Of a DNA stretch of 64,000 bases, positions 41,801 through 52,500 are shown piece by piece. Each line of letters opens with the position of its first letter. The stretch's first letter is position 1. Below the pieces are notes generated by a model, which saw nothing but the letters and a program-made list of their open reading frames with translations, was not told the DNA's origin and searched no databases. A program made the translations under genes and the position numbers. The stretch is taken from assembly GCA_905160935.1 (NCBI GenBank), contig CAJHZI010000748.1, positions 347,501 to 411,500 of the forward strand, given 5' to 3'. The DNA comes from Enchytraeus crypticus. Lineage: Eukaryota; Annelida; Clitellata; Enchytraeida; Enchytraeidae.

Positions 41801-42424
41801 TTAGACACTGAGTTATCTAGGCTTCAAACAAATTTCAAATATTTTCTTGAATGGATATAAACCCAGGACCCTTGAAGTACCAGATCACAAGATCAACGCA
41901 TTGTAGCCACTTGACCATCACCGTTACCTCTGGTCTGGAAAAGTCTTATCTGATCTGATCTGCAAAACATCTACAATTTACAGAGAATTTCGTCTGGACC
42001 ACGGGATGCGTCTCTAAATTCATACTTTGGTTAAGAAAAGGACGTTAAACTCTCGTTGTACATATAGAATACTATACTGTGATACCATCAAGACGTAGCT
42101 GTCTGGCTTTCTTGGCAGATACGTCTCTAAAGTCATATATTGGTTAAGAAAAGGACGTTAAACTCTCCTTGCACATATAGAAGACAATACTGTGATACCA
42201 TCAAGACGTAGCTGTCTGGCTTTCTTGGTAGATTTGCTCGATCCACGGACATTCAGGCCCTCGGTCAGTAGACCCCCCAGAGTTTTATCAAACAATCCCT
42301 GGTGTCTCAGCACCCACTCTGCCCTCTCGCGGTTCCTATTCAACAGCCGCAGGTCCTGCAGTTTATCATCAGCCAGAAGATCAGCCAGAAGATTCTTTAC
42401 CAGCAAGTCAGTGTTTGGTTTCAT
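38831..42424 (-). CDS. SMYD4: SMYD4-like SET and MYND domain protein, 2 exons
   Basis: Exons 42199-42424 and 38831-41073, minus strand; the junction is GATG/GTATCA...TTTCAG/GTAAC and gives 822 residues (human SMYD4 has 804). Residues about 76-200 form TPR helices (NRSAALFHLKNYREALCDIE). MYND zinc finger about 394-433: CHHCMRLANLVYPCLRCSDV then FCSPAC and a final HGYEC. The SET core has ALVNHSCDPSVDLLFDGS near 640, EEILIDYGQ, and the post-SET CQCVAC near 697. SMYD proteins are lysine methyltransferase-like; SMYD4 is linked to heart development and gene repression in vertebrates and flies. The SET fold is split by the MYND domain as in the family. The start codon is the first in-frame Met of the 5-prime exon and an upstream exon is not excluded. 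The exon 1 donor lies in a 113-bp tandem duplication. Confidence 0.93.
41335..41565 (-). mobile_element. SINE-like repeat family B, near full-length
   Basis: GATCAACTACGTCGATATCT, AACCAGTCCAGTGAATGTCC, AGATCAGCGCGGCTGGGACT, CGAACCCATGAGGGTTCAAT, and the far end CATGACGTTACACCTACGCT. In the SMYD4-like intron. The far end reads, on the minus strand, TAGCGTAGGTGTAACG, which resembles an A box. Confidence 0.85.
41690..41935 (-). repeat. Diverged SINE pair (family B-like and a tRNA-like head)
   Basis: ACTGATCCACACAATTTTAC and AGAGGGTTCAATTCAACACA echo family B. At 41845-41935 the minus strand has GATGGTCAAGTGGCTACAAT (A box) and GGGTCCTGGGTTTATATCC (B-box-like). Confidence 0.6.
42008..42235 (-). 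repeat. 113-bp tandem duplication across the SMYD4-like exon 1 donor
   Basis: 42009-42121 and 42122-42234 are near-identical: GTCTCTAAA, TTGGTTAAGAAAAGGACGTT, GATACCATCAAGACGTAGCT and GTCTGGCTTTCTTGG recur 113 bp apart. The right copy (42191-42234) holds the last 36 exon bases and the donor; the left copy repeats them inside the intron. The intronic part carries a GGACGTTAAACTC SINE core. Confidence 0.9.
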
Positions 42425-42447
42425 AACGCAGCTTTTTATAATACTAA

Positions 42448-42585
42448 TAAGTTAATAACAACAATTGGAGTGCTACAGTAATCAATGATAACATCGAGCA
42501 CTATTGAGACAAAATCAAGCTGGCGAGGAAAAGAAGGTCTGAAAACTGTGCAGATTCCAAAATCCAGAAAATCAGTACAAAGTTT
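42448..42585 (-). repeat. LINE 3-prime UTR fragment, family E, at the SMYD4-like 5-prime end
   Basis: CATCGAGCACTATTGAGACA, CAAGCTGGCGAGGAAAAGAA and AAACTGTGCAGATTCCAAAA, inverted relative to 62830. It begins about 25 bp upstream of the SMYD4-like ATG. Confidence 0.75.
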
Positions 42586-42589
42586 TAAA

Positions 42590-43160
42590 CAACTGTAGTT
42601 AAAGCTTTATCAATACAAGCTATTCGGAATTCCTTTACTTCAGAACTTCTGTAAACAGCACGCATGAAAAGACATGCAATTAATTGTTTTTAAAACATAA
42701 ACTAATGCTTACGATTTAAAAATTTTGTATCTAAGCAGTATGCATCAGTGGTAAGCCTATATGAAAGCGACGTTAAAATTTACTGTACTATAGATAAGCC
42801 AAGTGGATATTATAGACATTCTGTGCAAATAGACTTAACGACAGCAGTGATGGGACATAAAAATTCGGTGCTCAGCCCCCTACTTTCAACCTCTTGTCAA
42901 GATAAATATATTGGGGCTAGAAGCAAGCCCCACTCATTTATCCCCCCCCCCCATATGATATTTTTTTACCCTGGTCCCGTCCAAGTTCATCATGCATGGC
43001 TAATAGACATAATTACATGTATATACATGTATATACAAGTATATACATGTATATAGGTGTATATACAAGTATATACATGTTTATAGGTGTATATACATGT
43101 ATATACATGTATTTGTACTTCTTGTTATACTGCACATGAACAAAAGATTTCCTTCTGGAT
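42590..43160. other. Gene-free stretch with TATACATGTA repeat
   Basis: A C9 run at 42945-42953 and an irregular TATACATGTATATACAAG tract at 43014-43112. Nothing else recognised. Confidence 0.6.
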
Positions 43161-43166
43161 GCATAC

Positions 43167-43301
43167 TGGCTGGAGCCAGTGGCGAAGTTGGTATGATACT
43201 CGACCGCGGATCAGTAGGTGCGGGGTTCAAATCCTGGGCTCGCCGCCACTGACATCGCTTTCGAGTGAGGAAACTGATGTTAACCTTAGCTTTAGCAGAT
43301 T
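43167..43301 (+). mobile_element. tRNA-SINE family A, best full-length copy
   Basis: A box inside CAGTGGCGAAGTTGGTATGA, GACCGCGGATCAGTAGGTGC, B box GGGGTTCAAATCCTGG, body CTGACATCGCTTTCGAGTGA, GGAAACTGATGTTAACC and the end TTAGCTTTAGCAG. A-to-B spacing fits a tRNA-derived pol III promoter; the anticodon arm is not tRNA-like. Confidence 0.9.
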
Positions 43302-44355
43302 TTTTAGCTTTTTCTTCTAAAGGAATTGATAGTCTACAATTCAAGGACGTCTTCGCTATATAAGCTTTGACGCAGTTTTCGTCACGAAATTCTCCGGGGT
43401 ACCTGAAAATCAAACTTATGGGGTACCGCGGCACGTACAATACTATAGTAAGGTATCCCACTAAGTTGCGCTTTGAATCATAGACTAAAGGGGAAGACGC
43501 CCCTGGCTTACATACTTATATACAGCAACTCTTTTATTTCTTGTGACATTGACTTTCACATGTTGGTCTACATTACATATCGTCCTATACAAGGCTGCGT
43601 ACAATACTAACAAACTTTGTTTACTGTGAAATTATCAGCTTAACTACCCGTAACTTAATGTTACATTAATCTTTGTGACGGTAGCTCGAGTGTGATGAGA
43701 CGTCTTGAAGAGAAGCCGTAACGACTTTAAACACACAACAACGTACCTACCTACTTATTTACTATAATAACAAAGCATCTGACACAGAGCCTGCACTGCC
43801 CTGTGAGAATGAAGCAAGGCGGCTACTTTAGGCTGCTATACTCAGCTGTGTGGGATGCTTGCCTAGCATCGAATACCTACTAGCATCTTACTGCGGCTTC
43901 TGCTAAAAATAAAATTGTTCCTATTATTATGTTACAAGATGCTAGGCTTCCGTTAACTAGAAAATATAATCACTGGAGTGAAGAAAGCAGTGCACATCAT
44001 TCGACCAAAAATTAAAAGTCATATAGGCCTAACACTGGAATATGGCGTCGTAGTCAATTAATGGCAAAATAATAATATATATAATCAACTTCTCCACATT
44101 CTCTTTTGGCATTTTTCTTACTAAATCGCAAACAAATTAAAAAAATTAATTATCACTAAGCAACACATTTAATTTCTAAATGGCAGGTAGTTAAGTACAT
44201 AAGTTAATAACTGTCAGAGTCTAGGTTTTTTGGCATTGTTATTTACCCAAAATGTAACATAAATAGTGGGATATTAATAATTTGTATATAAATTAATTTC
44301 TGCTTATAATTATGTTGTTTGCCTTTTAGCATAGTGGAGTTATGCGCATGTCTAA
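43302..44355. other. Gene-free stretch left of the Polinton
   Basis: No gene or known repeat recognised. Confidence 0.5.
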
Positions 44356-44361
44356 TCTACT
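44356..44361. repeat. Left 6-bp target duplication of the Polinton
   Basis: TCTACT, matching TCTATT at 58848-58853. Six-base duplications are the rule for Polintons. Confidence 0.75.
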
Positions 44362-44770
44362 AGTAGTAGGAATTTTACTCGTCTGGCTAGTTTTTTTGTT
44401 TCAAGCACAACCTAAGCTTAAAATCTAGCTCAGTTCTATTTTTAGCCTTGATTTGCCTTGATTAAGCATACTCAGATGAACGATAATCATTTGAAGCATA
44501 GAATAACCTTAAAACATAGCTAAATTCTATATTTAGCCTTTATGCTTAAATGTTCCATGAATATTAAGCACAGCCAAGCCTTGAGCTTAACTCATTTCTA
44601 TTTTCTGACTTAAAATATACACCATTACAATTGAAGCATAGCATAGCCTATCAACAATATATCACGCAAGGATAAAATCAAGCACGCCCACGCGACCTTG
44701 AAAACTTTCCATGACTCATAATCATTTGACCGAGAATAGAAACCAACGGAAAAACCCAGTTTCTATTCAA
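44362..44770 (+). repeat. Polinton left terminal inverted repeat
   Basis: 409 bp pairing with 58439-58847. Begins AGTAGTAGGAATTTTACTCG and ends GTTTCTATTCAA. Confidence 0.95.
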
Positions 44771-44867
44771 CCCGTCATATGCGTTTGAGTCACGCGCAGG
44801 GACGACCCAAGTGTATAAATACGAGTGAGCTGCAGTCATTACTCGATTTGAGAAAGAGTTGATTTCT

Positions 44868-44895
44868 ATTTAAATAAATATCTTGCGTATATAAA
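44868..44895 (+). promoter_or_regulatory. Polinton promoter-like motif
   Basis: ATTTAAATAAATATCTTG then TATATAAAA ending at an ATG. One of six similar motifs at gene starts in the element (also near 49132, 52114, 57521, 57767 and 58349). Confidence 0.6.
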
Positions 44896-45298
44896 ATGGA
44901 AACTCAAACGGTGAAACAACTGCGACTTGTCGCGAAACAACGAGGTATTACAAAAATACTATTCTCTTAGAAAGGCGGAGCTTATTGACGCTTTGGCCGG
45001 GACATCACAAACCGGTGGAGTTGTTGATTTGATTAATTCTCCTATACCAGATAATCGAGCGCCGGTTTTAGTGCCAACTGAATATAAGCCAGCATCGTAG
45101 ATAAATTATGAGAATTTGCTTGACACGCCTGTACCAGATATCAAAACTGAGATTCTTACACCAATTAAGACTGGAGTAATGTCAACTATCGGGTCTTATT
45201 GGGATTGGCTGGTAAGCTATGTACCAGCAAAAATTAAAAAGCCGATAAGCGAATCTTTTAAAGCGCTAAAGTCTAAAGTTTTGAACATATTCACCTAG
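44896..45298 (+). pseudogene. Polinton leading small-protein region (SAP-like start)
   Basis: Opens METQTVKQLRLVAKQRGI, which looks like the helical start of a SAP-type DNA-binding motif. The region is part of the broken element. Function unknown; such small leading genes vary between Polintons. Confidence 0.45.
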
Positions 45299-45319
45299 AC
45301 TAAGACAAACAAATATGAA

Positions 45320-48300
45320 GTCGTAGAAACGAAATCGGCATTGAAAGGGTTCACTGAGCAATACGTAATTGACGGTAGAGATAGAGTTGATGCAGTGTCA
45401 TATCTGAGCAATATTCAACCACAAGTGCTAGATGTATTAAATAACAAACCTCAGACAAAAGTTAATCTAACACTTACATGTACAATGCAGAAGGTTGATT
45501 TAAAGTCTGGGGAAATAATATCTTATGACGCTCCTTTTCCTTCAAAAACTGAAATAATTTTACCATCCACAGATACCGCAGAGGTGTATGAAAAGACTAA
45601 AGGCAAAATGCTAGAGTCGATGGCTAATGTTCAGATGCGGGGTAGTAATTGGAGATTTCGCAGGGTGATGAAATTAGAAATCAATACTGTTGAATATAAA
45701 CCACTTCGAGGTAGTTCCTACATTCCTCTTCCTAAAAAATTAGCTGATAAAAAGGCTATTATAAATATGAAGAATAAAGACGATCAATGTTTCAAATGGT
45801 GCATTACAAGAGCCTTCAATCAAGTGGGAAAAGACTCTGAGCTCATTGATAAACAATTAAAGAAGCAGGATGAAGAATTTGACTGGAATGGTATTGAGTT
45901 TCCAATTAACTTGAAGGATATTGATAAATTTGAAAAGAATAATAACATGTCTATTCATGTATTTGGATATGAAAAGTTATGGGCTTGGGGAGAAAAAAAA
46001 ATAATACCGTTAAGGATTTCAACATTTAATAGTCAAAAAGCAGTAGATTTGTTACTAATTTCAGAAGGTGAGATTAATCATTACTGTTGGATTAAGAACT
46101 TTACTAGACTTATAGCAACAGGAAATGGTAATGCAATGCATTACTGCAGACGATGCTTAAATGGTTCTACAAGTAAAGAAGCACTTAATAATCACAACGA
46201 ATATTGTTCACAACACGACTCTCAAAAAATAGAGTTACCTGACTCTGGAACGTCTATGAAATTCAATCACTACAAAAAATCGATGAGAGTACCATTCATA
46301 ATTTACGCAGATTTCGAGTCATTTATTAAACCGATTGGTCGGATTGATACATGCCAGCCGGATCCAAGCGTATCTTATACTAATCGATACCAGAAACATA
46401 CACCTAGCTCATTCTGTTATTACATCAAGTGTTTTGATGATACTCTATACTCACAAGCTCCAGTCACGTATACAGCAAAAAATGATGATGACGATGTTGC
46501 TCAAATATTCTTTGACACTTTAGAGAAAAATATAAAAGAAATATACAATCAGTTCAAGTTTCCTAAACCAAATATATATTATGAATCTGCCGCGAAGAAA
46601 TTCAATGAAGCAAAACTGTGTCATATCTGTGAAAAAGAGTTGGGTAACGATCGTGTCAGAGACCACTGTCATCTATCTGGCAAATTCCGAAGAGCAGCAC
46701 ACGATAATTGTAATTTAGAATACAAGATTTCTAAATTCTTTCCAGTAGTTTTTCACAATTTATCTGGATACGACGGTCATTTATTTATAAAGAAGTTGGC
46801 AGGTGGACAAATTAATTGTATTCCGTGTAACGAAGAAAAGTACATCAGCTTCTCCAGGGAAGTGCTGGTTGACAAGTATATTAATAAAAAAGGTAAAGAA
46901 GTCCAAGAGAAACGAGAATTGCGATTTATCGACAGCTTTAGATTTATGGCTTCGAGTCTTGGTAAACTTTCAAAGAATCTAAGTAAAGATCAGTGTAAGA
47001 ATATTGCAAGTAAGTATTCTGGAAAGCAATTGGATTAGCTGTTGAGAAAAGGAGTTTACCCGTACGATTATGTTAGTTCGTTAGAAAGACTTGATGAAAC
47101 TAAACTTCCGCCAAAGGAAGCATTCTACTCAAAACTTAACGATACCAGTATCAGTGATGAAGACTATAAACACGCACAGACTGTTTGGAGAGAGTTTGGT
47201 TGTACAACATTTCGAGATTATCACGACTTGTACAATGTGTCCGATGTGCTTTTACTAGCAGATGTCTTTGAGAATTTTAGAGATGTTTGTATGACTCACT
47301 ATAAATTGGATCCTGCGTGGTACTACAATTCGCCAGAAACTGGTTTGGGACGCTGCGTTAAAATTAACTAAAGTTAAACTCGAATTGTTAAGCGATTACG
47401 ACATGGTGCTGATGATTAAGCACCGAATAAGAGGCGGTGTAAGCACAATATCAAACCGATACGCGAAAGCCAATAATAAATATATGGATGGAAATTTTAA
47501 CGTTGATGAACCATCCAAATTTATCAAATACCAAGATTCGAGTAACCTTTATGGGTACTCGATGAGTAAGCCCCTACCCACACGCGGGTTCGAATGGATG
47601 ACAGAAAAAGAACTGGAGAACTGGAAATAAATGAAGTGTATCCTCGAAGTTGACTTGGAATATCCTGCAGCGCTGCACGATCTCCATAACGACTATCCTT
47701 TAGCCTCCGAAATTGTGAAAGTGAATAAAGTAGAGAAATTGATACCGAATTTGAATGGTAAAACAAAGTACATATTACATTACGAGAATTTGAAACTGTA
47801 CGAAAGCTTGGGTATGAAAATTACCAAAATACACAGAGGCATAAAATTTGAAGAAAGTCCAAGGCTTAAAACATACATCGATTTAAATACACAGCTACGC
47901 ACTAAGGCTGCCAACGACTTTGAGAAAGATTTCTTTAAACTAATGAACAGAACAATAACGTTTTTGGAAAGACAATGGAAAATATTGAAAATAGGATATA
48001 TTTCAGATTGGTTGATAATAGGAAAAAGGCTGTTAAATTGGCTGCAAAGCCGTACTATGACCGAAGAAGTGATATTTGATGAAAATCTTGTCGGCGTCCA
48101 CATGAGAAAAACTAAATTGCTGTATAATAAGCCAATCTACCTAGGTATGGCAATATTAGATTTAAGTAAAACTTTAATGTAAGACTTTCACTATAATTAC
48201 ATAAAGGAAAAATACAATGATAAAGCCAAGCTGTTATTTACAGACACGGATTCGCTGATGTACGAAATACACACGGAAGATTATTATGCAGACATATCTA

Positions 48301-48733
48301 ATGACGTAGAACTTAGATTTGACACTAGCGGTTTTCCCAGAATTCATCATCTGGTATTAAGACTGAAGTTAATAAGAAAGTCATTGGGATGTTTAAGGAC
48401 GAAGCTTGTGGAAGGGAAATTGAAGAATTTGTTGGATTGAGAGCAAAGTTGTACTCGTATAAATTGGCAGATGAGGAACACAAGAAATGTAAAGGTGTTA
48501 AGAAGAATGTTGTTGAAAGAACAATAACGCATGATGATTATAGAGATTGCCTGTTTGAGAAAAGAGTTCACATGAGATGCATGAATGTCATCAGATCTCA
48601 CTTGCATTAAGTCTGCACTGAACAAGTAAATAAAATTGCTCTCAGCGCAGACGATGGCAAGCGAATAATTTCAAACGATGGAATTCATACTTTTGCGTAT
48701 GGCAATTACAGACTAAAGACAGCAGAGGACTGA
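45320..48733 (+). pseudogene. Polinton protein-primed DNA polymerase B, broken
   Basis: Family B polymerase of the protein-primed type. Recognisable family marks are an exonuclease I motif FIIYADFESF near 46295, a Cys/His cluster CHICEKELGNDRVRDHCH near 46620, and the palm motif LFTDTDSLMYEI near 48235. In intact elements this enzyme copies the element from its terminal repeats. Here it is broken in several places. Confidence 0.9.
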
Positions 48734-48789
48734 TAATGTATTTTATTGATATTTTCAATACCACATTTTGGTTTGAAAATAATTAACCT

Positions 48790-49131
48790 TTATAGCCAGA
48801 CAATCCCAGTATCACTATTGTCTGGATTGAAATCATCGATATCCGGCATCAACTTTCCTTCATATTTTCCTTTAGTGTATTTTCTTACTGTAAATGCAAA
48901 TCTTTTAGGGTTCGCTTCCAACTGTTTTTCTATATAGATTTTAATATTGCTTGTAGAAAATACCTTTAAATGGGTATCATCCTCATTTTGTATAACGTAT
49001 AAAATATACGATTTTTCATATATTCCATTTACATCCTTAAATCCTTTTACAATATATCTATCTCCAAGGTTCAGTTCATGAAACTTGAGTACGACGGATT
49101 TTGTTTCCGTCTTAGAGTTTGTAGTTTCCAT
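48790..49131 (-). CDS. Polinton small protein, unknown
   Basis: About 113 residues starting METTNSKTETKSVV, chosen because the promoter-like motif ends at this ATG. It contains ELNLGDRYIVKGFKDV, which suggests a small beta-rich fold, and is basic overall. No family recognised. Confidence 0.5.
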   Translation of the reverse strand: METTNSKTETKSVVLKFHELNLGDRYIVKGFKDVNGIYEKSYILYVIQNEDDTHLKVFSTSNIKIYIEKQLEANPKRFAFTVRKYTKGKYEGKLMPDIDDFNPDNSDTGIVWL

Positions 49132-49160
49132 TTTATATATATAAGAAAAAAGTTTTAAAT
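49132..49160 (-). promoter_or_regulatory. Polinton promoter-like motif
   Basis: Minus strand: TTTTTTCTTATATATATAAA just before the ATG at 49131. Same spacing as at 57521 and 57767. Confidence 0.6.
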
Positions 49161-49331
49161 CAAAATTTATTTTTAAACACTTTCCAAATTTGACACCGGA
49201 ATCCATTCATTGTGTCTTTTGTCGTAACCCAAACATTTAACCAAGGCGTGTTCCACACCTTTAATCTTTTTCCTTTGTAAAACCTTTTAAATTCTATAAA
49301 TTTATTTTTTAGTTTTTTGCAATTCTTCTGC

Positions 49332-50150
49332 TTAGAAACCTCCCTCTAATACCTCACCAGATTGATCCTTCAATATATACGTAACAGGTGATGTATACTT
49401 TACTTTGTCTACAACGTATACCTCCTCGGACCAATTTGGCAGGAAACCCTTTTCAAATACACCCTTAATCCGACTAATTCGAACTCTATCACCAATCTCG
49501 AATTTCCGATTCACATTACTTTTTATATTTCTGTACTTCCTACTGTTAATTATAAATGCTTCGTTTTCATTCTTACTAGCTTCAGTTGGAGTCATTTTTA
49601 TGGTCGTATGCTTCGTGTTGTTATACTCTGCAATTAAATCGTCAATCATATCAATCCAATTTCTCGTATTTTCCGCAGTAAATCTTTTCCACATCTTTTC
49701 CTTGATACTTCTATTGAATCGTTCGACGACTGCTGATTTATGTTCTCCAAATGTAGAGTATCTATTAATATCAAGTTTCTTTAACCAATCATCCACGTTT
49801 TTGTTGTAAAATTCTTTGCCCTGATCAACCCACAAGAATTTTGGAAGTCTATCTGAACTTTTTACAATTAGTATGAAAGCTTCAGTTACCGTTTCACCTC
49901 TCTTGTCTTTCAACGGAACGCTCCATGCATACTTGGAAAATACATCAATGACGTTAAGCATGTATCTGGAGCCCTTATTAACTCTACTCCATTCCTGCAT
50001 TTCGATTAAATCTGCTCCCCATATCTCATCAACTTCAAACACATGAACTTGCCGTCTTGTAAATTTTCTACGAATCGGTTTGTGTAATTCTCTAGCCAAT
50101 TCTTCAAAGGGTACAACGTTTCGCTTCAAACCTTTTTCTTCGCTGGACCC
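49332..50150 (-). CDS. Polinton integrase (retrovirus-like, rve fold)
   Basis: DDE integrase core: EIWGADLIEMQEW, VIDVFSKYAWSVPLKDK, WVDQGKEFYN and SAVVERFNRSIKEKMWKRF, followed by a C-terminal SH3/chromo-like part (FEIGDRVRISRIKG). Polinton integrases make the 6-bp target duplication seen at the ends. Oriented opposite to the polymerase as is common. Confidence 0.9.
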   Translation of the reverse strand, partial: GSSEEKGLKRNVVPFEELARELHKPIRRKFTRRQVHVFEVDEIWGADLIEMQEWSRVNKGSRYMLNVIDVFSKYAWSVPLKDKRGETVTEAFILIVKSSDRLPKFLWVDQGKEFYNKNVDDWLKKLDINRYSTFGEHKSAVVERFNRSIKEKMWKRFTAENTRNWIDMIDDLIAEYNNTKHTTIKMTPTEASKNENEAFIINSRKYRNIKSNVNRKFEIGDRVRISRIKGVFEKGFLPNWSEEVYVVDKVKYTSPVTYILKDQSGEVLEGGF

Positions 50151-50152
50151 CT

Positions 50153-50680
50153 CTATTCGTTTTTTGACAGTCCAAGACCAAACTTTGCCTTATTTTCCAT
50201 GATGTGGTAAACTATTTGAGCCATATTTCTTTGCGCACTATCAAATCTTGAATCATTAGCAATTTCGTATGCTCGATGGGCCAGAGCTTTGTCGCTTATA
50301 TTTCTGCTGGCAGTATCGGTATTTGCAGTATAAAACTGATCGTGCAATTTACACATTCCATCCAACTCATTTATACCCTGATAACCTTCGCGATTTCTCT
50401 GTTCGTACTTTGTGCTTGGTCCGCAGTACGAATACTTGTTGAGATTATTAAACGAGCCATTTGACACGTGCTCTCCACGTCTGGCAGGTAAATGTAGTTC
50501 TCCAACTGTACTTCCAACTGCCGATAACACATTATTAAACACACCCTGACCCGAGACAAATTTTGACTTTTTACTTCCACACACTCCACAAATAGCAAAT
50601 TGCTGTTTTCTATTATTAGCAGTCAACCTTTCCTGCGTCTGTGTAGAATCAGTTTTCCTTTTACATTTCAAGCAGTACAT
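50153..50680 (-). CDS. Polinton zinc-ribbon plus phospholipase A2-like protein
   Basis: 175 residues. The N-terminus MYCLKCKRKTD with a later CGVCGSKK pair looks like a zinc ribbon. Residues about 85-125 carry YSYCGPSTKYEQR and GINELDGMCKLHDQFYTA, the calcium loop and His-Asp helix of parvovirus VP1-type phospholipase A2 domains. In parvoviruses this domain breaches the endosomal membrane. It sits between integrase and capsid genes, consistent with a virion protein. Confidence 0.7.
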   Translation of the reverse strand: MYCLKCKRKTDSTQTQERLTANNRKQQFAICGVCGSKKSKFVSGQGVFNNVLSAVGSTVGELHLPARRGEHVSNGSFNNLNKYSYCGPSTKYEQRNREGYQGINELDGMCKLHDQFYTANTDTASRNISDKALAHRAYEIANDSRFDSAQRNMAQIVYHIMENKAKFGLGLSKNE

Positions 50681-50733
50681 TTTTAAATTACATTATAAAA
50701 TTTTATAACGTAATTTTCATATTAGAAAACTTA

Positions 50734-52113
50734 TTAATCTATAATAATCGTAGTCTGACCATCGGATGTTAGGTACATCACTCTATCGGAAAGTATCGTA
50801 ACATACATACGAATATGTTCTGGAACATTTTGACTAAATTTAAAATTAAGTTTCATATTCATAACATCAGATTTGACTTTTTCATTCTGATGCCTTACAT
50901 CAAAGACTACAAGTGGAAATAGCTTTTTGTAATTCATCATATCGATCTGTGTACCTCCAATTAAATGATTAAAACCAAAGTGTACTTTCTTAAATTCATC
51001 CGCCATAGCGCAGAAATCTACATAGTCATTTGTAGCAAAGTTTATTCTCGGTTCATCTGCAGGATATCTCTGATCATTCAATCAACAAAAGCACTCGCCA
51101 AGTTAAGGTGATCAAAAACAGCTGGATTTTGTTTCTGTGTTTTTAATTTGTCAGTTTGAAATCCAACAATTATCCATCTAGGCTTTTTCATTCCAGCATC
51201 TCTGTTGATCATCCATTCATACTCCTGTACATCTCGTGTAACTGTAGTATGGTGGTCAGTTCTGCTAAAACTTATTGGAATTTTCCTTTTGCTTATAACA
51301 TACTCTCGCAGTGAAGTTACCATTTCAACTGATGGTTTGATTCTTGGTACCATCCATTTAGTTAATATCTGTTAGCGAAACTTTACCTTGAAAAACGATA
51401 TCCGCTATATGAATTGCTGATGTGTCAAGCGTTCTAGTGAGTCGCAACGAATGTCGCAAATTGTAAAGTACTTTGTTATAACCGGAAAATCCAAATAGAT
51501 GCGAAAATGGAATGTTGAATGAAAATTTATCTGGCGCATTGTTGTTCATTAGAAGTTGTCGGCGAATCGCAAATCCTTCATTGTAATCTGGATTTTCTTG
51601 CGTTGTGAAATAATTGGCAGCAATGGCTGCGCCTGCTACAACTGCTGGAGATTGTCTATATTTGGAGGATACTGCGCCGACATTAGTGTCCCTTCTCCAA
51701 CATTGATTCAGTCCCGCACTACTATTGAAATAGTCAGGATAAGACAAATAACCCAACATTGACGTAGTCTGTCCTGGAAAGTGTAATGATTCTATTGATT
51801 TACCTCCTAGATCGTACTCAATACTAGAAAAGAGGTATGGAATAGCATTATTAATGAAAGTAATTTGACCTGCTGCATCAAAGGCATTGTTATTATCATT
51901 TCTTAGTAATCTTCCTTTAATTTAAAGAAAGCTCTTAGATATGTTGTAATACGAATCACTTGCAGGGATATCAATTTCAATAACATTAGAGTTATCATTA
52001 AAACCAGCTTTAGTCTGTGGAATAAAAGACGAGTATTGACAACTTTCTACACTATTGTCAACAATTATTGACGATGGTTGTGTGAAAATTTCGTTTGGCA
52101 ATTCAGTTTCCAT
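50734..52113 (-). pseudogene. Polinton major capsid protein (double jelly-roll), broken
   Basis: Region of the major capsid gene: start METELPNEIFTQPSSIIVDN under a promoter-like motif, middle AFIRR-type and FNIPFSHLFGFSGYNKVLYN, end KFSQNVPEHIRMYVTILSDR. This order fits the double jelly-roll capsid family shared with virophages and adintoviruses. Broken in a few places. Confidence 0.8.
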
Positions 52114-52140
52114 TTTATATATATATATAATAATAATTTT
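52114..52140 (-). promoter_or_regulatory. Polinton promoter-like motif before the capsid gene
   Basis: ATTATTATATATATATATAAA ends at the capsid ATG (minus strand), in the form AAAATTATTATTATA then TATAAAATG. Confidence 0.55.
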
Positions 52141-52144
52141 AAAA

Positions 52145-52465
52145 CTAAAATCGTTTTAATCCACTGCCCTTTTTTAGTTGTTCTAGTATCTGTTCCGATT
52201 CTGGAGTTAGCTGACAATTTTTGTTTTTTTCGTTTGCTATCTTTCTAATGAGTGCTTTACTAGCCTCTGTCATTCCGAATGCCGCAATATCACCTATTGC
52301 TCCTAGCATTGGCTTTGCAATTAAATCTTTATTCTGATAGACGTACGAACCCATATCTTTCAGTGTATCGACAAACCCCCGTCCATGTACCAGAGTTTGT
52401 TTTGAACTGTATGCTTTGCATTTCTCTTTGAAAATCATTTTTACAAAATACAATATATTTTTCAA
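52145..52465 (-). CDS. Polinton small protein, unknown
   Basis: 106 residues, with GRGFVDTLKDMGSYVYQNKD and an alanine-rich helix (GAIGDIAAFGMTEASKALI). Small proteins with such helices in this position are seen in other Polintons, possibly virion components. No firm assignment. Confidence 0.5.
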   Translation of the reverse strand: MKNILYFVKMIFKEKCKAYSSKQTLVHGRGFVDTLKDMGSYVYQNKDLIAKPMLGAIGDIAAFGMTEASKALIRKIANEKNKNCQLTPESEQILEQLKKGSGLKRF

Positions 52466-52500
52466 TTAGATTTTTCTCTAATTAGTTATACTATAGTAAT

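Noticed and set aside
43167-43301. A possible tRNA gene, from A and B boxes
   Set aside because: The boxes are followed by the shared SINE body and the sequence recurs many times. No acceptor or anticodon stem could be formed by eye.
43320-43461. A minus-strand stretch after TTTTCAG reading YPGEFRDENCVKAYIAK as an extra SMYD4-like 5-prime exon
   Set aside because: The SMYD4-like protein already reaches normal length without it and no matching donor or family motif was found.
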